Under the pieces are notes generated by a model. It ran no database searches and was not told the origin of the DNA. It was given only the letters and a program-made list of their open reading frames with translations. The translations under genes were made by a program, and so were the position numbers. From assembly GCA_012932295.1 (NCBI GenBank), contig JAAONU010000001.1, positions 54,205,958 to 54,269,957 of the forward strand: a stretch of DNA of 64,000 nt, read 5' to 3'. Below, piece after piece: positions 34,648 through 47,310 of this stretch (positions within the stretch are counted from its first letter, which is position 1; the number at the start of each line of letters is the position of its first letter). Origin of the DNA: Cyclina sinensis (Eukaryota > Mollusca > Bivalvia > Venerida > Veneridae).

Positions 34648-35236
34648 ACTGTTTACTATTTGGTTACTAGACATTAGCTGTTTAGCAGATGACAATACAT
34701 ATAGATCATGGAAATAAACGGAAAGGATGTGTACAGACTGTTTACTGTTTGGTTACTAGACAATAGCTGTTTAGCAGATGATTATACATGTAGATCATGG
34801 AAATAAACGGAAAGGATGTGTACAGACTGCAATCGGAACACCTCGGGCGACTTCAATAAGTCACCTCGGAAATAATATGGTAGGCGCCATATTGGACTAT
34901 TTTATAACACAAATGGTGTCTGCTTAATTGAAAACATTTCTTAAAGACTTAACCTGTTCATGCTTTAAATTAAATTTATTTTCATTTTTTCTAATAGATC
35001 TACATAAGACAAACACTGCTTGAATTCAACCATGTTTGTTTTTATTTTTTGTTAAAGCCGCGGCGAATAACCATTTGGTGTATTCATAGACTTACATACG
35101 AGGTCTTTATAAGTTGTCGGAAAAGGTCGAGTTGTTACGATTGTACAGACTGTTTACTGTTTGGTTACTAGACAATAGCTGTTTAGCAGATGATAATTTA
35201 TGTAGATCATGGAAATAACGGAAAGGATGTGTACAG
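34648..35236 (+). repeat. 89-bp direct repeat, three copies, the third split off by a 0.3-kb insert
   Basis: Copies begin ACTGTTTACT[A/G]TTTGG at 34648, 34737 and 35149 and each ends GGAAAGGATGTGTACAG. The first two are head to tail. The third follows an insert of about 320 bp (34826-35148) containing the dispersed repeat listed next. The copies differ at only a few positions. Confidence 0.9.
34833..35143 (+). repeat. Dispersed 0.31-kb repeat, copy 1
   Basis: The segment starts CGGAACACCTCGGGCGACTT and ends GAGTTGTTACGATTG. It is closely similar to the complement of 44584-44895, with shared stretches such as GGCGCCATATTGGACTATTT and ACCATTTGGTGTATTCATA. No open frame. Confidence 0.9.
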
Positions 35237-37342
35237 CGATCAGTTTGGAATAAAAATTATTTTAATCCGTTAAAAATGTCAGTCATTTAGCTGAAACTCT
35301 GAAATAATAATGAAGACATGTCCATTTACATTAGTACATAATCATTTTTGGCGAATTCGGCTGATTAGATAATTATAATGTACACTGCAAATGTTGTTGA
35401 AATTAAAAGTTAACGAACAAAACATTTATCCCGTATTTTTGAAGGCTGTTTTACATTAAGCATGTTTACAAGTGGGTTTTACAGATAAAGATATTAAATC
35501 CACAGAATATTTTAAAGGAATTATTTTCAGAGCTCGATCTTCATCTTTTTAATTATTGTATATAAGCCTTTTTGTCTTGTATTTTATAACGCATTTCAAT
35601 ATCATAGTCACTGTGTTAATGTTACTTCGCTAGAAATTCATAATGAATGTATGTTTTCTCAATAATTTGCAAATAAATTTCATCTTTTCACCATTCAAGT
35701 TCAAAACAACAGCAAAAGGATTTGTTTCTCATTAATATCTCAAATAACAAACCAGAAGTCATCAAAGGTCTTAACCTCATTTGATCTCATTTTGACACCG
35801 GGGTGTTATTAATAGTAATATGAGAATATTGGTGATAGTAATCGACAATGCTCTACTTTGGTATACGTTCATTGTGCTTTGTGACTATTTTATTTGTATC
35901 TGTTATAGCAAACTATTTTCAAACAGACGTTGCCTCTCTCCTGTAAAATTTGTTTTGGAAATTTGAAGCTCGTTCTTTTCTTGGCTACTGCAATTTATCT
36001 GTACATTACAGAAACTTCGAAATATCATTTCTACATTATGTTACGGATGTATGGAACTCGGCTGGTCGTATTATGAAAAAAGTTTGCAATCTTACAGTAC
36101 CACCTTTTCCATTGTGTACACTGTTTAATAAAGCTATGCACATGGACCTTTGTAAAAGATTTATAGCTAATAAAGTATTTATCTATTTAACAACGGTTTC
36201 AGATCGTTGGACGTCACGGAGAAAACTACAAACAGCAGTAACTCTTCATTACAATGATATCATATTGCAGTAAACATTTTTTGAAAATACACAATAACGC
36301 TTACAAAACTTTGATGAATGGTAACTTAACATCTTACATTGAACATAAAATTAGACTTTACTTATTTCCATTTTATACATGTATTTTGATAATATGTACC
36401 AGCCACAATACATTTAATGAGCTGTGTTTCACTTTGAACTTAAAACCACGAACCCATTGGTACAAATTATAGACTAGTTTTTATCTGTATGCCCTCACTT
36501 CATGTTCTTTTAATCTCTGATTTCTCCAGTTTTTGTACTTTCAACTTCACAGCAAACTCACTCACTTGTCTTCACTTGTTTTTCATGGTGATAAATCTTA
36601 TTACAACTTTTATAATCTAAATGTGTTCACTGTTTTACCTTGTACAGGATATCTGTTTAAATATACATTACAGGCTGTTTCTACTGCGTTGTTGGGTGGG
36701 ACCGACTGTAGTTATCAATACTACTTATACTGTTAAATAATTACATAAATATGATACTTTTTCAGAAACATTACGTGTAAAATAATAAATCTTGCTGAAT
36801 ATGAAGTTACTATCATTACAATACAGGTTCGTGATAATATACTGTAATGAAGAAACTAGGAAAATATTTGTTTTTCAAGAACTTATCCTATTCTTTATTC
36901 ACCGAAAAAAGTAAACCGTTAAATCCAAAAGAAGTAAGATATTGTGTTGAATGCAGTACTGTTTTTGAAAATGAGTTTTACTTTCCGTTGAGCTGTAAAA
37001 GAACTATATTTACGAAATTTTACACATGTATACCTTTAATTGAATACACTTCTGTCAACGTAAATTGGAAAACAGGTGTTGAATTATCAAACACTAACAA
37101 ACGCCCTGACAAACGTATTAACTTGTGGGAACTATAAAGTAAACAAGTCAACATTTGCAGAATATTGTTTCAAAATTTCACAACAAAAATATATATTCAC
37201 TCCAAAGTCCTACAGTAGCACATGTACGTGACAGGATTATATCACCTGTTGTAAAGCATATTATATGTTCATTGTGTATATCGTATGTTTAAAGTACAAT
37301 CTTTCAATCAATAGCGTGGACTTGAAAATCAAATAAAAATGA

Positions 37343-37375
<33 letters not shown>

Positions 37376-37497
37376 AATACAATGAGTTGAACATAATTTT
37401 CATTCATTCTGTGCAGTACTGAATATATAACGTGTTTACTGAGTTAACATACATGACAGTTTCTACATAGTCTTCTCAGAACATTCGCGCAGTTTTT
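35237..37497. other. Intergenic; no gene recognised
   Basis: AT-rich with several open frames of 60-107 codons (for example 35950-36273 and 36847-37137) that match no family I know and lack convincing splice context. A (GA)n run with a short G run lies at 37343-37374, just past the 3' end of the MIEAP-like gene. Confidence 0.5.
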
Positions 37498-40400
37498 TTA
37501 CAGTCTTATCAAGGAATCATCCACATCACGGTATTCGGCCACTCCTTTCATTAGCAACGCCCCCTCTTCCTCAAGCAGCACAGCCGGCCATACAGGAAAG
37601 TCGACCTCATCCCCTCTTTTCTTGTAGGGCTTAAACCTATCATTTGCATTTCCCACGGGCTGAAAAACCATTGCCATTGGTGGGTCCTGTACTAACATTA
37701 ACCAGCATATCTTCACACACTCGTTCACATACTTTGTCACAGCATGTGCGTCTACAAAATCTGACGAGTTTTGGGGGTGCGTAAAATGCTCCTTTATTTG
37801 TGATAGAAGCTAAAACAGAAACAAAAGCTCTGATATAAAAAGGTACTTAAACAAAATGTATATTGACGTTACACGATTCAAGATAAAGTGATACTCTTTT
37901 CATTGGCTCCGTAAAATTCACCGTGGCAAAATGTATAAAATACCCGTTTTTTTCACTCTTGGTGTTTATGATCTATTATGATAAAGGAGATATCTAACAT
38001 AAAGTTTGGCATTATGTCATAATCTTGTCAGCTTCGTTAGTTCTCTGTCACAAAATATTTTCTCAATTATAAGCTGTTGTTTTTCCAATGAAGCTTTTAT
38101 AGATATTAAGTGTTCCACCAACTTCAACATACATGTACAGGCGTATTTATTCTCTAAAAGATAATCTTGAGCAGTTTTTTATTATGTCATGTTTAGCATA
38201 ATTGAACCAGAGTTAATTTGAAATTCTATTAGAGTCGTGAAAAGTTTCTTTTGACATGCTGTCGCAAACTAATCTTTATACACAAAAAAATTGTTAATAT
38301 TGAGAAATTAACCAAAACTACCACTTCCATCACCGAGATGTTTCACAGTACTGTAAATCTATGGTTATCTTTACCTCATCACATGTTGGTAATTTATCTA
38401 AGGCAGACGCTTTTCTTTCTTCCTTAATACGTTGCATAAGGTCATCGGACAGTTTAGTTGCATTCTGAAAAAAGCAAGAATCACAAATGTATTATACGTT
38501 TTCTTCCTCTTCGTTTCTTTCTGTGTACTGTTAAGGAATATTTCAAAAGAAAATGTCTTTTCCACTTAGAATAGCCGGCTTTTTAAACCATTATTCCACT
38601 TTTCAAAATAGACGTTCTCTTTTGTGTTAAACGATAAGGGCAGCAGTGAACTTTTTCTGAACATTTATGTAGAAACGGTAACATATGCGAACCTATACAC
38701 GCTATGTCGGTATGGTCGAAAGATTCATAATACGTACTTCAGTAAGACTGGTGGTGATTGCCTGCACATTCTCATCTAGTAAAGCCAGTTGTCTGTCTGA
38801 CTGCTCTGTGCAGAATTTATAACAAAGCTGAAACATTAATTAACGATCTATAGAGTACTGTCACAACAATGAACATACAGAAAACATTTAATAAGAAGTT
38901 TTAAAATAAGAAAATTACATGTCGACTTGTACTTTACGCGTACTAGTACAGCATGAAAACTCTTGTCGTGCGTTTTTATATCAAATAAAAAAGTGTAAGG
39001 AATGCAACAGATATCTTACAAGCTAACTGCACATAATTTCAAAAGCATTTGTTTCGTTCATTATCTTTTCATATACAGTGACTATTAATATTTATAAGTA
39101 TATTAGAAAAAAAAGATCACTGGGCCGGTTTTGGAAAAAGTAACATCAATTGCATATTTTTTGGTTTAGTCATAAATCCTATATGATATTGGGTTTATTG
39201 ATTCAGATATGCACATGTACATTTAAACTGAAATAGACACTGAAATACTATTTTGAATAACTGGCAAATTACATGTAAATATAAAAACCGACACTACACC
39301 ATAAAGAAATACACAAAAAATATATGTATATTATAGGAAAATACTTATAGATTTATTTTATAACCTCTAAAATGTCTAGAAGTATTCTGATGATATCTCG
39401 TTCATGCCTGCTTTTTTCAAAGAAATCATTAATAACTTCAAAGGCCTCCGTCCACTGGTTATCATACAGCTCTGAGAATTGTTCTGCTATTTTGACAGGA
39501 CGATTTGGGTCGTTTAGATCTACCACGTTAGGATTACCGTCTCTCAGACGGCTCGACATTATGGCACTTAGACTATAAAAAAAAAGAAACATTAAAACGT
39601 TAATTTCATAATAAATCATTGTAAGGCTGTACTACACTAAATCTATCTTCCTTTTAGTAATTGATTAAAGTAGTAAAATGGAGCGGCGGTACTGGTGAAG
39701 GAAATAGTGACATTTTCTAAACAATATTCTCTACAAATTAAAGGGATATAACCTCATGATACATGAAGTTTCCAAACTTTTGTTTAAGTGTGGAAAAATC
39801 GCAGATGTACATATCATTAGCATTAGTAAAACTAAAATGTTTCATCGTGTTAAAATAATGTTTACTAATCTATCGCATTACTTATTTGAAGAAGATTGTA
39901 TCAAAGAACTAATGGTTACCGTTTAAGAGCATCTTCCTTCGCTTCTCTCTCCTTTCTTAGTTCTGTTCTCAGTTCACCGGCTTTTGATTGTTCTTGTCTA
40001 AGTACCTCTTGTAGGGTAATCAGCCGTTCAGTAGACTCTGAGCGGTTTCCATTCTCCGACGAGCTATTCGTATCGATATAGCAGAATGAGTTTAGATGTC
40101 ATTGATATTGATTAGAATATAAAGACTCGGTATGCTAGAAAACCAAATCACAACAATGGTTTCCACTTAGGGACTTGGAAAAGTTAGGGAAGGTTAAAGG
40201 GGAAACTTAGCAGAGAATAAATTTCTACTTACTTAAAGTGTTGGCCGCTAGCCCGTGCATTCGAGTATGGTTCCACCTGATTCTTCAGTTTTCCTTTTTG
40301 GGAGTCGTTACTATGGCTAAAATTATTTTTAGATATCGTTTTAAGAGAAAACTAATACAAACATTCATTGTAAAACTCGAATGTAATCATTGTCTTAACA

Positions 40401-40500
40401 TAATTAATACTAGTATATTGTGTATTCGCCTATAATTAGGTGGCATCTATGATTGGTTTTTTCAAACTGTAATAAATATTTTCAGAACATAGCATAGCCA

Positions 40501-40537
<37 letters not shown>

Positions 40538-41194
40538 TCTCTCTCTTTATATATATATTACTATTTACCTTTTATTTTTGTTTTCATCGTCTCGATGCCT
40601 GTTTTTCGGCCAGATGATGTCAATTCGTAAACGTCTGGAATGAATAATTGTGGCGGATTATAACAAAACATTGTAAAATGTGTCACTCACTCAGGCAAAG
40701 TATAATCACCCCTTCAACTGGACAAAGACAAAACCATTTCTTAAATCATCAAATATGCTGCAGCCTATAATTATATACATTTTACAAACCTATAAAACCA
40801 TCGATTCGCGCAAGTAGGCGACCAAGCAACAGTGTCACAGCGTGTGGCCGATAGGAGATAGGTTCGAATTTTGTCAGTAGAATTTGATCACATCGATCAT
40901 AGTTATTTATTTCGGCATATTGACAGGAAAACGAACTCAAGAGGAATTCTATATAACTTTCAGGAAATAAAATATTTTTATCACAATCATTTAAAGATCC
41001 CAGTAAAAAAGTCTCTACACTTTGGCGATTGTTACTGACGATATTGTTTATATTAGATATGAAAAAAATGTTGGCAAACATGTTTAAATAATATACCTGC
41101 AGCAAATAGCTATTGCTACTCCTACGACAACTAATACAAGTGCAAATACCACACCAGACTCGACATACACAATTGTTGATTCGCAGTCTGACAT
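37498..41194 (-). CDS. Membrane-anchored protein with a MIEAP (mitochondria-eating protein/SPATA18)-like C-terminal domain, 8 exons
   Basis: Coding exons in transcript order: 41097-41194, 40569-40634, 40233-40310, 39920-40063, 39365-39572, 38738-38827, 38375-38464, 37498-37809. Phases are consistent and give 361 residues. The start MSDCESTIVYVESG leads into a transmembrane helix at about residues 13-32, ending in CC. A basic stretch follows, then a coiled coil (about 90-128, rich in E, K and R: LRTELRKEREAKEDALKR). DLNDPNRPVKIAEQFSELYD resembles the linker region of MIEAP-like proteins. The last 103 residues carry CWLMLVQDPPMAMVF, RFKPYKKRGDEVDFPVWPA and GALLMKGVAEYRD, the pattern of the MIEAP C-terminal domain. 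MIEAP acts in mitochondrial quality control. Whether this membrane-anchored form does is unknown. The donor after 39365 (GAG then GTTATA) is weak. Molluscs often carry many MIEAP-like genes, so orthology to SPATA18 is not claimed. Confidence 0.8.
40504..40547. repeat. (CT)n microsatellite
   Basis: A long CT run lies in the intron between exons 40569-40634 and 40233-40310 of the MIEAP-like gene. Confidence 0.95.
40786..41034 (-). CDS. Possible in-frame cassette exon of the MIEAP-like gene
   Basis: Between the transmembrane exon and the next coding exon lies an open segment of exactly 249 nt (83 codons). It has an acceptor (ATCGTCAG) at its 5' border and a donor-like TTT then GTAAAA at its 3' border. 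Its phase (2 in, 2 out) equals that of the junction it interrupts, so inclusion would insert residues such as NNRQSVETFLLGSLND and SYRPHAVTLLLGRLLARIDG without shifting frame. No family recognised. It could equally be intronic sequence open by chance. Confidence 0.4.
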
Positions 41195-41775
41195 CCTCGA
41201 GTTCTATAGAACAAAAAAGCATAGGTGACTGTTTGAAATACGAATGTATGTCATTATTACTGTTGTTGCTTTTTGTTTGTTTGTTTTGTTTTGTTTTTAT
41301 TTTGCTTTGTTGTTTTTTTATCACACAGAAATGCACAAATTCAGTCATATAAATGAGATTTATCATTAAACTATTAAACATACTAAACATACATCGGAGG
41401 GTTCACAAGTTTACTAGCATAGGTAAAGAGCCTCTACTAGAAAAAAAAAATAGAACTAGAATATCGGTGGCACCGATGGATGTACATATTTGGACTGATT
41501 TGGTAAAGTATCGAAAAATGCTCAATTTATGCAACAGAAACTTCCCGACTATATTTCAAGAATAGTGCTTGGACTATTGATAACTTCACTTTGTTTGTTT
41601 TAACTTGAACAACTCTCGGTTTAATGTGTCAACAGTGATGACGACATTCGCGCTTTGTGATAGATATGTTGAACACAGAATAGAAAATGTGAGTAAAACA
41701 TCGGGACAAAAAACTTTTTTATATGTAAAGAATCTCTCAGATATGGTTTTAAAGTAGATTTTGAAGCAGAGAAAG

Positions 41776-42130
41776 TCAAAGAAGCTCGGTAAGTCTAAGA
41801 AGCGAAATTTAAAGTTTAAAAAAACAACGAGTCTAAGAAGTGCAATAAGTCTAAGACGCACAGCAAGAACATGAAGTGCAGCAAGTCTATGTGTCTAGGT
41901 TCAGGACGCTCAGTTAGTCTTAAAAGCTCATTAAGTCTATGAAGCACAGCAGGTCTACGAAGCTCAGTAAGTCTAGGTAGCGCAGTAAGTCTAGGTAGCG
42001 CAGTAAGTACATGAAGCGCAGTTAGTTTAAGAAGAACACCGATTCCTGGAATCGCAAAAAGTCTAAGAATAGCAGCAAATCGAGGAAGCACATTAAATCC
42101 AGAAGCGCGACAAGTCCGGGAAAAGCAGCA
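41776..42130. repeat. Degenerate 18-bp minisatellite
   Basis: Units like AGTCTAGGTAGCGCAGTA repeat head to tail with period 18. They are best preserved around 41960-42020 and diverge outward. The 18-nt period keeps one frame in register and creates the Lys/Ser-rich (plus) and Leu/Arg-rich (minus) open frames there. These should not be called genes. Confidence 0.85.
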
Positions 42131-44400
42131 TGTTTTTAAGTTAGATTTTATAGAGTATATTTAATAATCAGTTTCTACTGAAACTCTACACATGTTATTG
42201 AGAACCTTTGCTTTGGAAACGAAACTTCTTTTTTTAATATTATTTGATATACAAAAAACTTTTTTTAGGAAAATTCCTAGTTTCCTCATTACACTTCTTC
42301 CATGTCACCTTAACAGACGAAATGCCTTTATTTTGCTACCTGTATATTAACTTAATGTTTACACTATATACACATTTAACATGCCTGTAAATGCAACTGC
42401 TAGTACCATTGCAATGAATGAAAACATTACAAACTGGAACAAGGAAGGTATTTTTTCCAGGAAGAGATAGTAAACAAATCCACCCAAAGCGACCAAGGGA
42501 GGTTACCTACGGGACATTTGCCAGACTGCTTCGTTAGCCGATTCAGGTGAATTTAAATGTTTAGAACAGTTACCTCTCCACAATGTCTTTCCTAACGATT
42601 AAATAAAAAAAACGCGTACATTCATCCCTATTATAGTATTCAAAATTTTAAAAACAACGTACGTTTGGTGTCCGTTAGAGTAATTTACTTCCTATTCTCC
42701 TGAACAACTGTCGCATATCAGTTACTGATAAATACAGATGATTTAATAGAGATTTTAAACTTTGTAGGTGTTTTTGTCAATAAATCCCACACACAAAACT
42801 AGTTGACTGTCTTTCGACAAGAAATTATTCAGATATAAACACGGTATGAAATCGTTTCGTTTCGGCTGATTTAGATAATGATTAATGTCCGGTTGCCGAA
42901 CTGATTCGGTTAAGCACTGGGTTGATTCAGTAGAATAAATCCAAACATGTGAGTAGGAGTTTGGACTGTCACACTCTCTGAAAAGTCGATAATTCACTTT
43001 TAATCATCATATAATACATGATATAAATATTTTTCAAACACATATATTCTTCTTTTTGCCCATTTGCTTTTATAGATTTAATCGAACTTTCCTGAAACCG
43101 AAATGCAAATGTCTCCACACCCAATGTAGTTTTGCCTACTTTCAGAGAAATAGAAAAAATCATAGCAGTTGTATTAGTCATCAAAATGTAAATTAAAATG
43201 AAGAAAACAGCCCAAAACAATTTTTATATAAATGATAGGCAAAAAAGTGATTGCCGGAGTGGAAACGGGTTGCCAGTAGATCAGGAAACGGGTTGCTTCA
43301 GCAAAGGATCCAAAACAATGTTGTACTTGGACTGGTTTGCTTTTGGGGGCGTTTTAAGCACTGTATGTGTATTTGAACTGCATAGTAGCGTTTGGTTCGT
43401 GCTTGAAAAGATAAAAGCCATAATCATCATTTCTGATTCCGTATTCGACCATTTTCACTTGCCTGGTTTTTAGATACCTTCTAACTAAATCAGTCATTTA
43501 AACGATCGAAGACATAATTCTTTTGTCCTGACACCGAGTGCCTATGATCAGATCAGCTACCAATCGTCGCCCGTTCTGACGAACTGGTTTACGAAAGTAA
43601 TTCGTGGCACATTTACTTTATCTACATGAGCTAGTGGCATATCACGGCAATAATATGACAAAAAAAGAAAAGAAAAGAAAAGTGTTTACCGTTCAAATAA
43701 AACCGTCTTCCTACTTATGGATCACGCGATAGAGAGAGAATTGGCCTCTGTCTAAAATGACGACTTTGACTCATTGCCGAGTTAAGGTTACTTTAAGTTA
43801 CAACAATTTGGCTTCCTTTAAAAAGTAAGCCAAAGAGAGGTCAGCAGCTGTCGTCACTGAAAGAATGAATCTACTTGTCTCCAAGATCATTTTGAATTTT
43901 GTAAACGTTCTGTGACTTAAATAATTATAAAAACTAGTAACCTAACTATTATTAATAGTTAATACCTTATTAGGCAAAATGACCGAAACTGACTATAATT
44001 TAGTTATTTCAAATGTTTTTATAGTGGCGTATCTATAATTTAAATAAATGAAACAAGATAACCTCATGTATTTCATACCTTGTAGAATCTTGGGGATCTT
44101 CTTATAAGCCCCTAAGGCTTTACTCCCCCCTCTTATACAACAATGCATGTAGTTGTTGAAGCCAGAACACCAATGTTAAGCTGCTGCTTTTTTAGGCTCA
44201 TTAAGTTTTGTTTTCCCTTTCAAGCTGTTATTACACCTTTCTTAATCCAAATATTTTACAAAATAATCAGCGATAGTATCTGTTAAGCTGGACTAGATAT
44301 TAAAAGGGCGTAAATTTGATCGAAATCGAGGAAATGGACTTGTCAAAAATGCTCTGAAATTCGTAAAATATATTTACCATTTTTTCATGACAATGGCTAA
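42131..44400. other. Intergenic; no gene seen
   Basis: AT-rich DNA with scattered short open frames, including 91 codons at 43198-43473 with no recognised motif. Confidence 0.5.
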
Positions 44401-44415
44401 ATATTAATTTGTTAA

Positions 44416-45637
44416 GGCTAAAAAAAATTAATGTTTTGTTTCTCAGGCCCCGCCGCATACGTTTTAGAAAGCCCGCTTCGATTTTCGATCGCTGGCAAAA
44501 AAAATTTTATTCATTAAAATGTCTTTTTACTATTCCCGGTGTGGCAAGAAGTACCACGGTAAACGGTTTGTTTATGTTAATAGCAATCGTAACAACTCGG
44601 CCTTTTCTGACAACTTCGTATAAAGACCTCGTATGTAAGTGTATGAATACACCAAATGGTAATTCGCCTCGGCTTTATTAAATATAAACAAAGATGGCAG
44701 AACTCAAACAGTTTCTGTCTTATGCATTAGTAAAATATGAAAATAAATGTTAATTTAAAGTATATTAAACAGATAGAGGCTTTAAGAAATGTTTTCAATT
44801 TAGCAGACACCACCTGTATTATAAAATAGTCCAATATGGCGCCTTCCACATTATTTCCGAGGTGACTTATTGAAGTCGCCCGAGGTGTTCCGAATGTGTT
44901 AATAGTGGTGCGCAACCTATTTAATAGTCGATGGTAACCTATATGCGTCTCAAATAACTTCAATCGAGCGAATGTTTACGACACATTGATTCAAATACGG
45001 CCACGTTTTTGGTTTTCTACAAATTTTTGACAAATAGGTAAAAATAAAGCTTGTAAAACTAATTTTATTTTCAGAACAATATTCCATGCTTTTGTCAATG
45101 CCTTTCTATTGACGTAATTTTAAAAGATTAAGACTTATTTTCGTGTGTTTAGACTGTCTTAAATAAGGATTTTATTATTCATGTATCAAATAAGTACATG
45201 TAGAATTACTTTCTTACTAAAAAGTTTATTGTGTGTTTTTTTCACATGACATGTTATTTCTATTTAGAAAAAAGTTCTAGCAAGTCTTGTTAAGGATAAA
45301 AAGTGGTGTTGCATATTATAAAGTATTTTAATACAACAGAGACTGATGAGCAGTTAAAGTAAAATATGATTTGATTTTATTGAATGCTCTCAGTAGATCT
45401 TTTAGGTTAATACTCTGCAACACATTAAACACCATCTTAATACAGATGGTAATTTCAACATATCCAGTGCCATTGATCATTAAAACTGTATTTATATGAA
45501 TTTTGGGGGATATGAAACCTCATATTAAGTGCAATATCATGAATAAAAAAAATGAGGGTATAAAAAAAAATTCCGCCCTCCCTCATATAATTTTGATAAA
45601 AATGGCCTGAGAAACTAAACATTAATTTTTTTTAGCC
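44416..45637. repeat. Segment bounded by a 33-bp inverted repeat, containing a dispersed 0.31-kb repeat
   Basis: GGCTAAAAAAAATTAATG...TCTCAGGC (44416-44448) is matched, inverted and with about one change, by GCCTGAGAAACTAAACATTA...TTTAGCC (45604-45637). The enclosed 1.2 kb has no transposase. It includes 44584-44895, the inverted copy of the repeat at 34833-35143. Confidence 0.65.
44584..44895 (-). repeat. Dispersed 0.31-kb repeat, copy 2 (inverted relative to 34833-35143)
   Basis: Read on the minus strand it begins CGGAACACCTCGGGCGACTT and ends GAGTTGTTACGATTG, like copy 1, with substitutions and small indels in the middle. Confidence 0.9.
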
Positions 45638-46284
45638 TAAACAGACTGGTGAGTTTCTCAGAAAAAATGCATTTTAGAATTTGTAGTTTTTAAAAAGTAG
45701 CGTGCATTATAAGAAATGCATCCCTATAATTGTATATTTTGTGTGTTTAGTTAAGGGAATACACAATTATTCTGTACGTTTTGTTCATAATGGGCCGTTT
45801 TAACTATGGGCCGTTTTAACCCGATGTTTAATTTTGGTTTCGTTTAAATAAATCGTATTTTGATTCGGAGCATGCGCATAACTATCTTTGTAGACTGGTT
45901 TTCCAATATCCCACGCAGTGATCTCCCCTTACAGGATAGTAGCGTAACCGGTGCGCGGAGTTTGCTGGTTTTCATGATTTTAGGCTTAATATGAGATCAT
46001 TAACTAAAATTTGATACGCAAAAATATAGCCGCCAGCAATTAAAGCCAACACTGTGGAGAGGTCTGATGACCTCTCCAATCACTAGACTTCGATAATGCG
46101 ATAGTTGAGCTAAAAATAGAATGGCGTGTTCGGAATATTTTTTTCATAAGTTATTACAGTCAATTAACTGAAGAAATCTTTTGGCATTTTGTTCAGTTGA
46201 CCTGTAGCATAAGACACACATACTGAATAAAAAAAAGTTGCAAACGTGAAATAAATGTGTGTTTGAAGTAATGGTTATTGGATA

Positions 46285-47310
46285 TTAATAACCTATCTGA
46301 ATTCGATTTCCCGGCCAGCTTGGAGTTTGGTATTCGACCTGAAAGACCCGAATACCCAGCTGAGATTGAATTCCCTAACCAGCTAGGAGTTCGGTATTCA
46401 ACTAATCGAATAACCAACTCGGTTCGAAATCCCAGCTATAAGCTTACAGGATTTTCAACCATTTGAATACACTGCTCGATTCGAATTCATAGCCAGCTAA
46501 GGGTTGTGTTTTCAACCATTCGAATACCCTGCTCGATTCGAATTCACAGCTATAAGCTGGGATTTGGGTATTCGACCCGAAAGAGCTGAATTTTCCAGCT
46601 GAGATCAAATTCCTAGCCAGCTAGGTGTTGGGTTTTTATCTATACGAAAACAAAGCTCGTTTCAAATTCCAAGACAACTGGGAGTTTGGTATTCGATCCG
46701 AAAGAGCCGAATACCCAGATGTGATCGAGTTCCTAGTCAGATAGGGTTTGGTATTCAGCCAAATGAATAACCAACTCGGTTCTAATTCTCAGCAAGCAGT
46801 GAGTTGGTCATTCGACACGAAAGAGCCGAATAACTACCTTAAATTGAATTCCTAAACAGCTAAGCGTTGTGCTTTCAACCAAAAAAATATTCAACTCGGT
46901 TCGAATTTTAAAACAAGTTGGGGGTATAGTATTTAACCTGATGGAGCTGAATATACAGCTGATATCGAATTCATAGCCAGCTTAGAGTTGGGTTTTCAAC
47001 CATTCGAATACCGTGCACGATTCGAATTATCAGCCAGCTAAGAGTTGGGTTTTCAACCATTCGAATACCCTGCTCGATTCGAATTCATAGCCAGCTAAGG
47101 GTTGGGTTTTCAACCATTCGAATACCCTGCTCGATTCGAATTCATAGCCAGCTAAGGGTTGGGTTTTCAACCATTCGAATACCCTGCTCGATTCGAATTC
47201 ATAGCCAGCTAAGGGTTGGGTTTTCAACCATTCGAATACCCTGCTCGATTCGAATTCATAGCCAGCTTGGAGTTGGACATTTGACCATAAGTACCGAATA
47301 CCTAGATGAG
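46285..47310. repeat. 57-bp minisatellite with degenerate flanking units
   Basis: From about 46975 to 47275 nearly identical units repeat with exact 57-bp spacing (GTTGGGTTTTCAACCATTCG at 47044, 47101, 47158 and 47215). They contain GATTCGAATTCATAGCCAGC. To the left, the same words recur in degraded form back to about 46285. The 57-nt period (19 codons) keeps one frame open and gives a spurious repetitive minus-strand reading frame at 47030-47323. Confidence 0.93.

Noticed and set aside
35950..36273. 107-codon plus-strand open frame
   Set aside because: No recognised motif, AT-biased chance composition, no convincing splice partners. Kept as unassigned sequence.
36847..37137. 96-codon plus-strand open frame with a CxxC-like pair
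   Set aside because: The cysteines do not form a recognisable zinc-binding pattern and there is no gene context.
43198..43473. 91-codon plus-strand open frame
   Set aside because: No family similarity and no start or splice evidence beyond an ATG. Likely chance.
46970..47280. CRISPR-like regular repeat
   Set aside because: Units are contiguous with no unique spacers, and the sequence is eukaryotic. It is a minisatellite.
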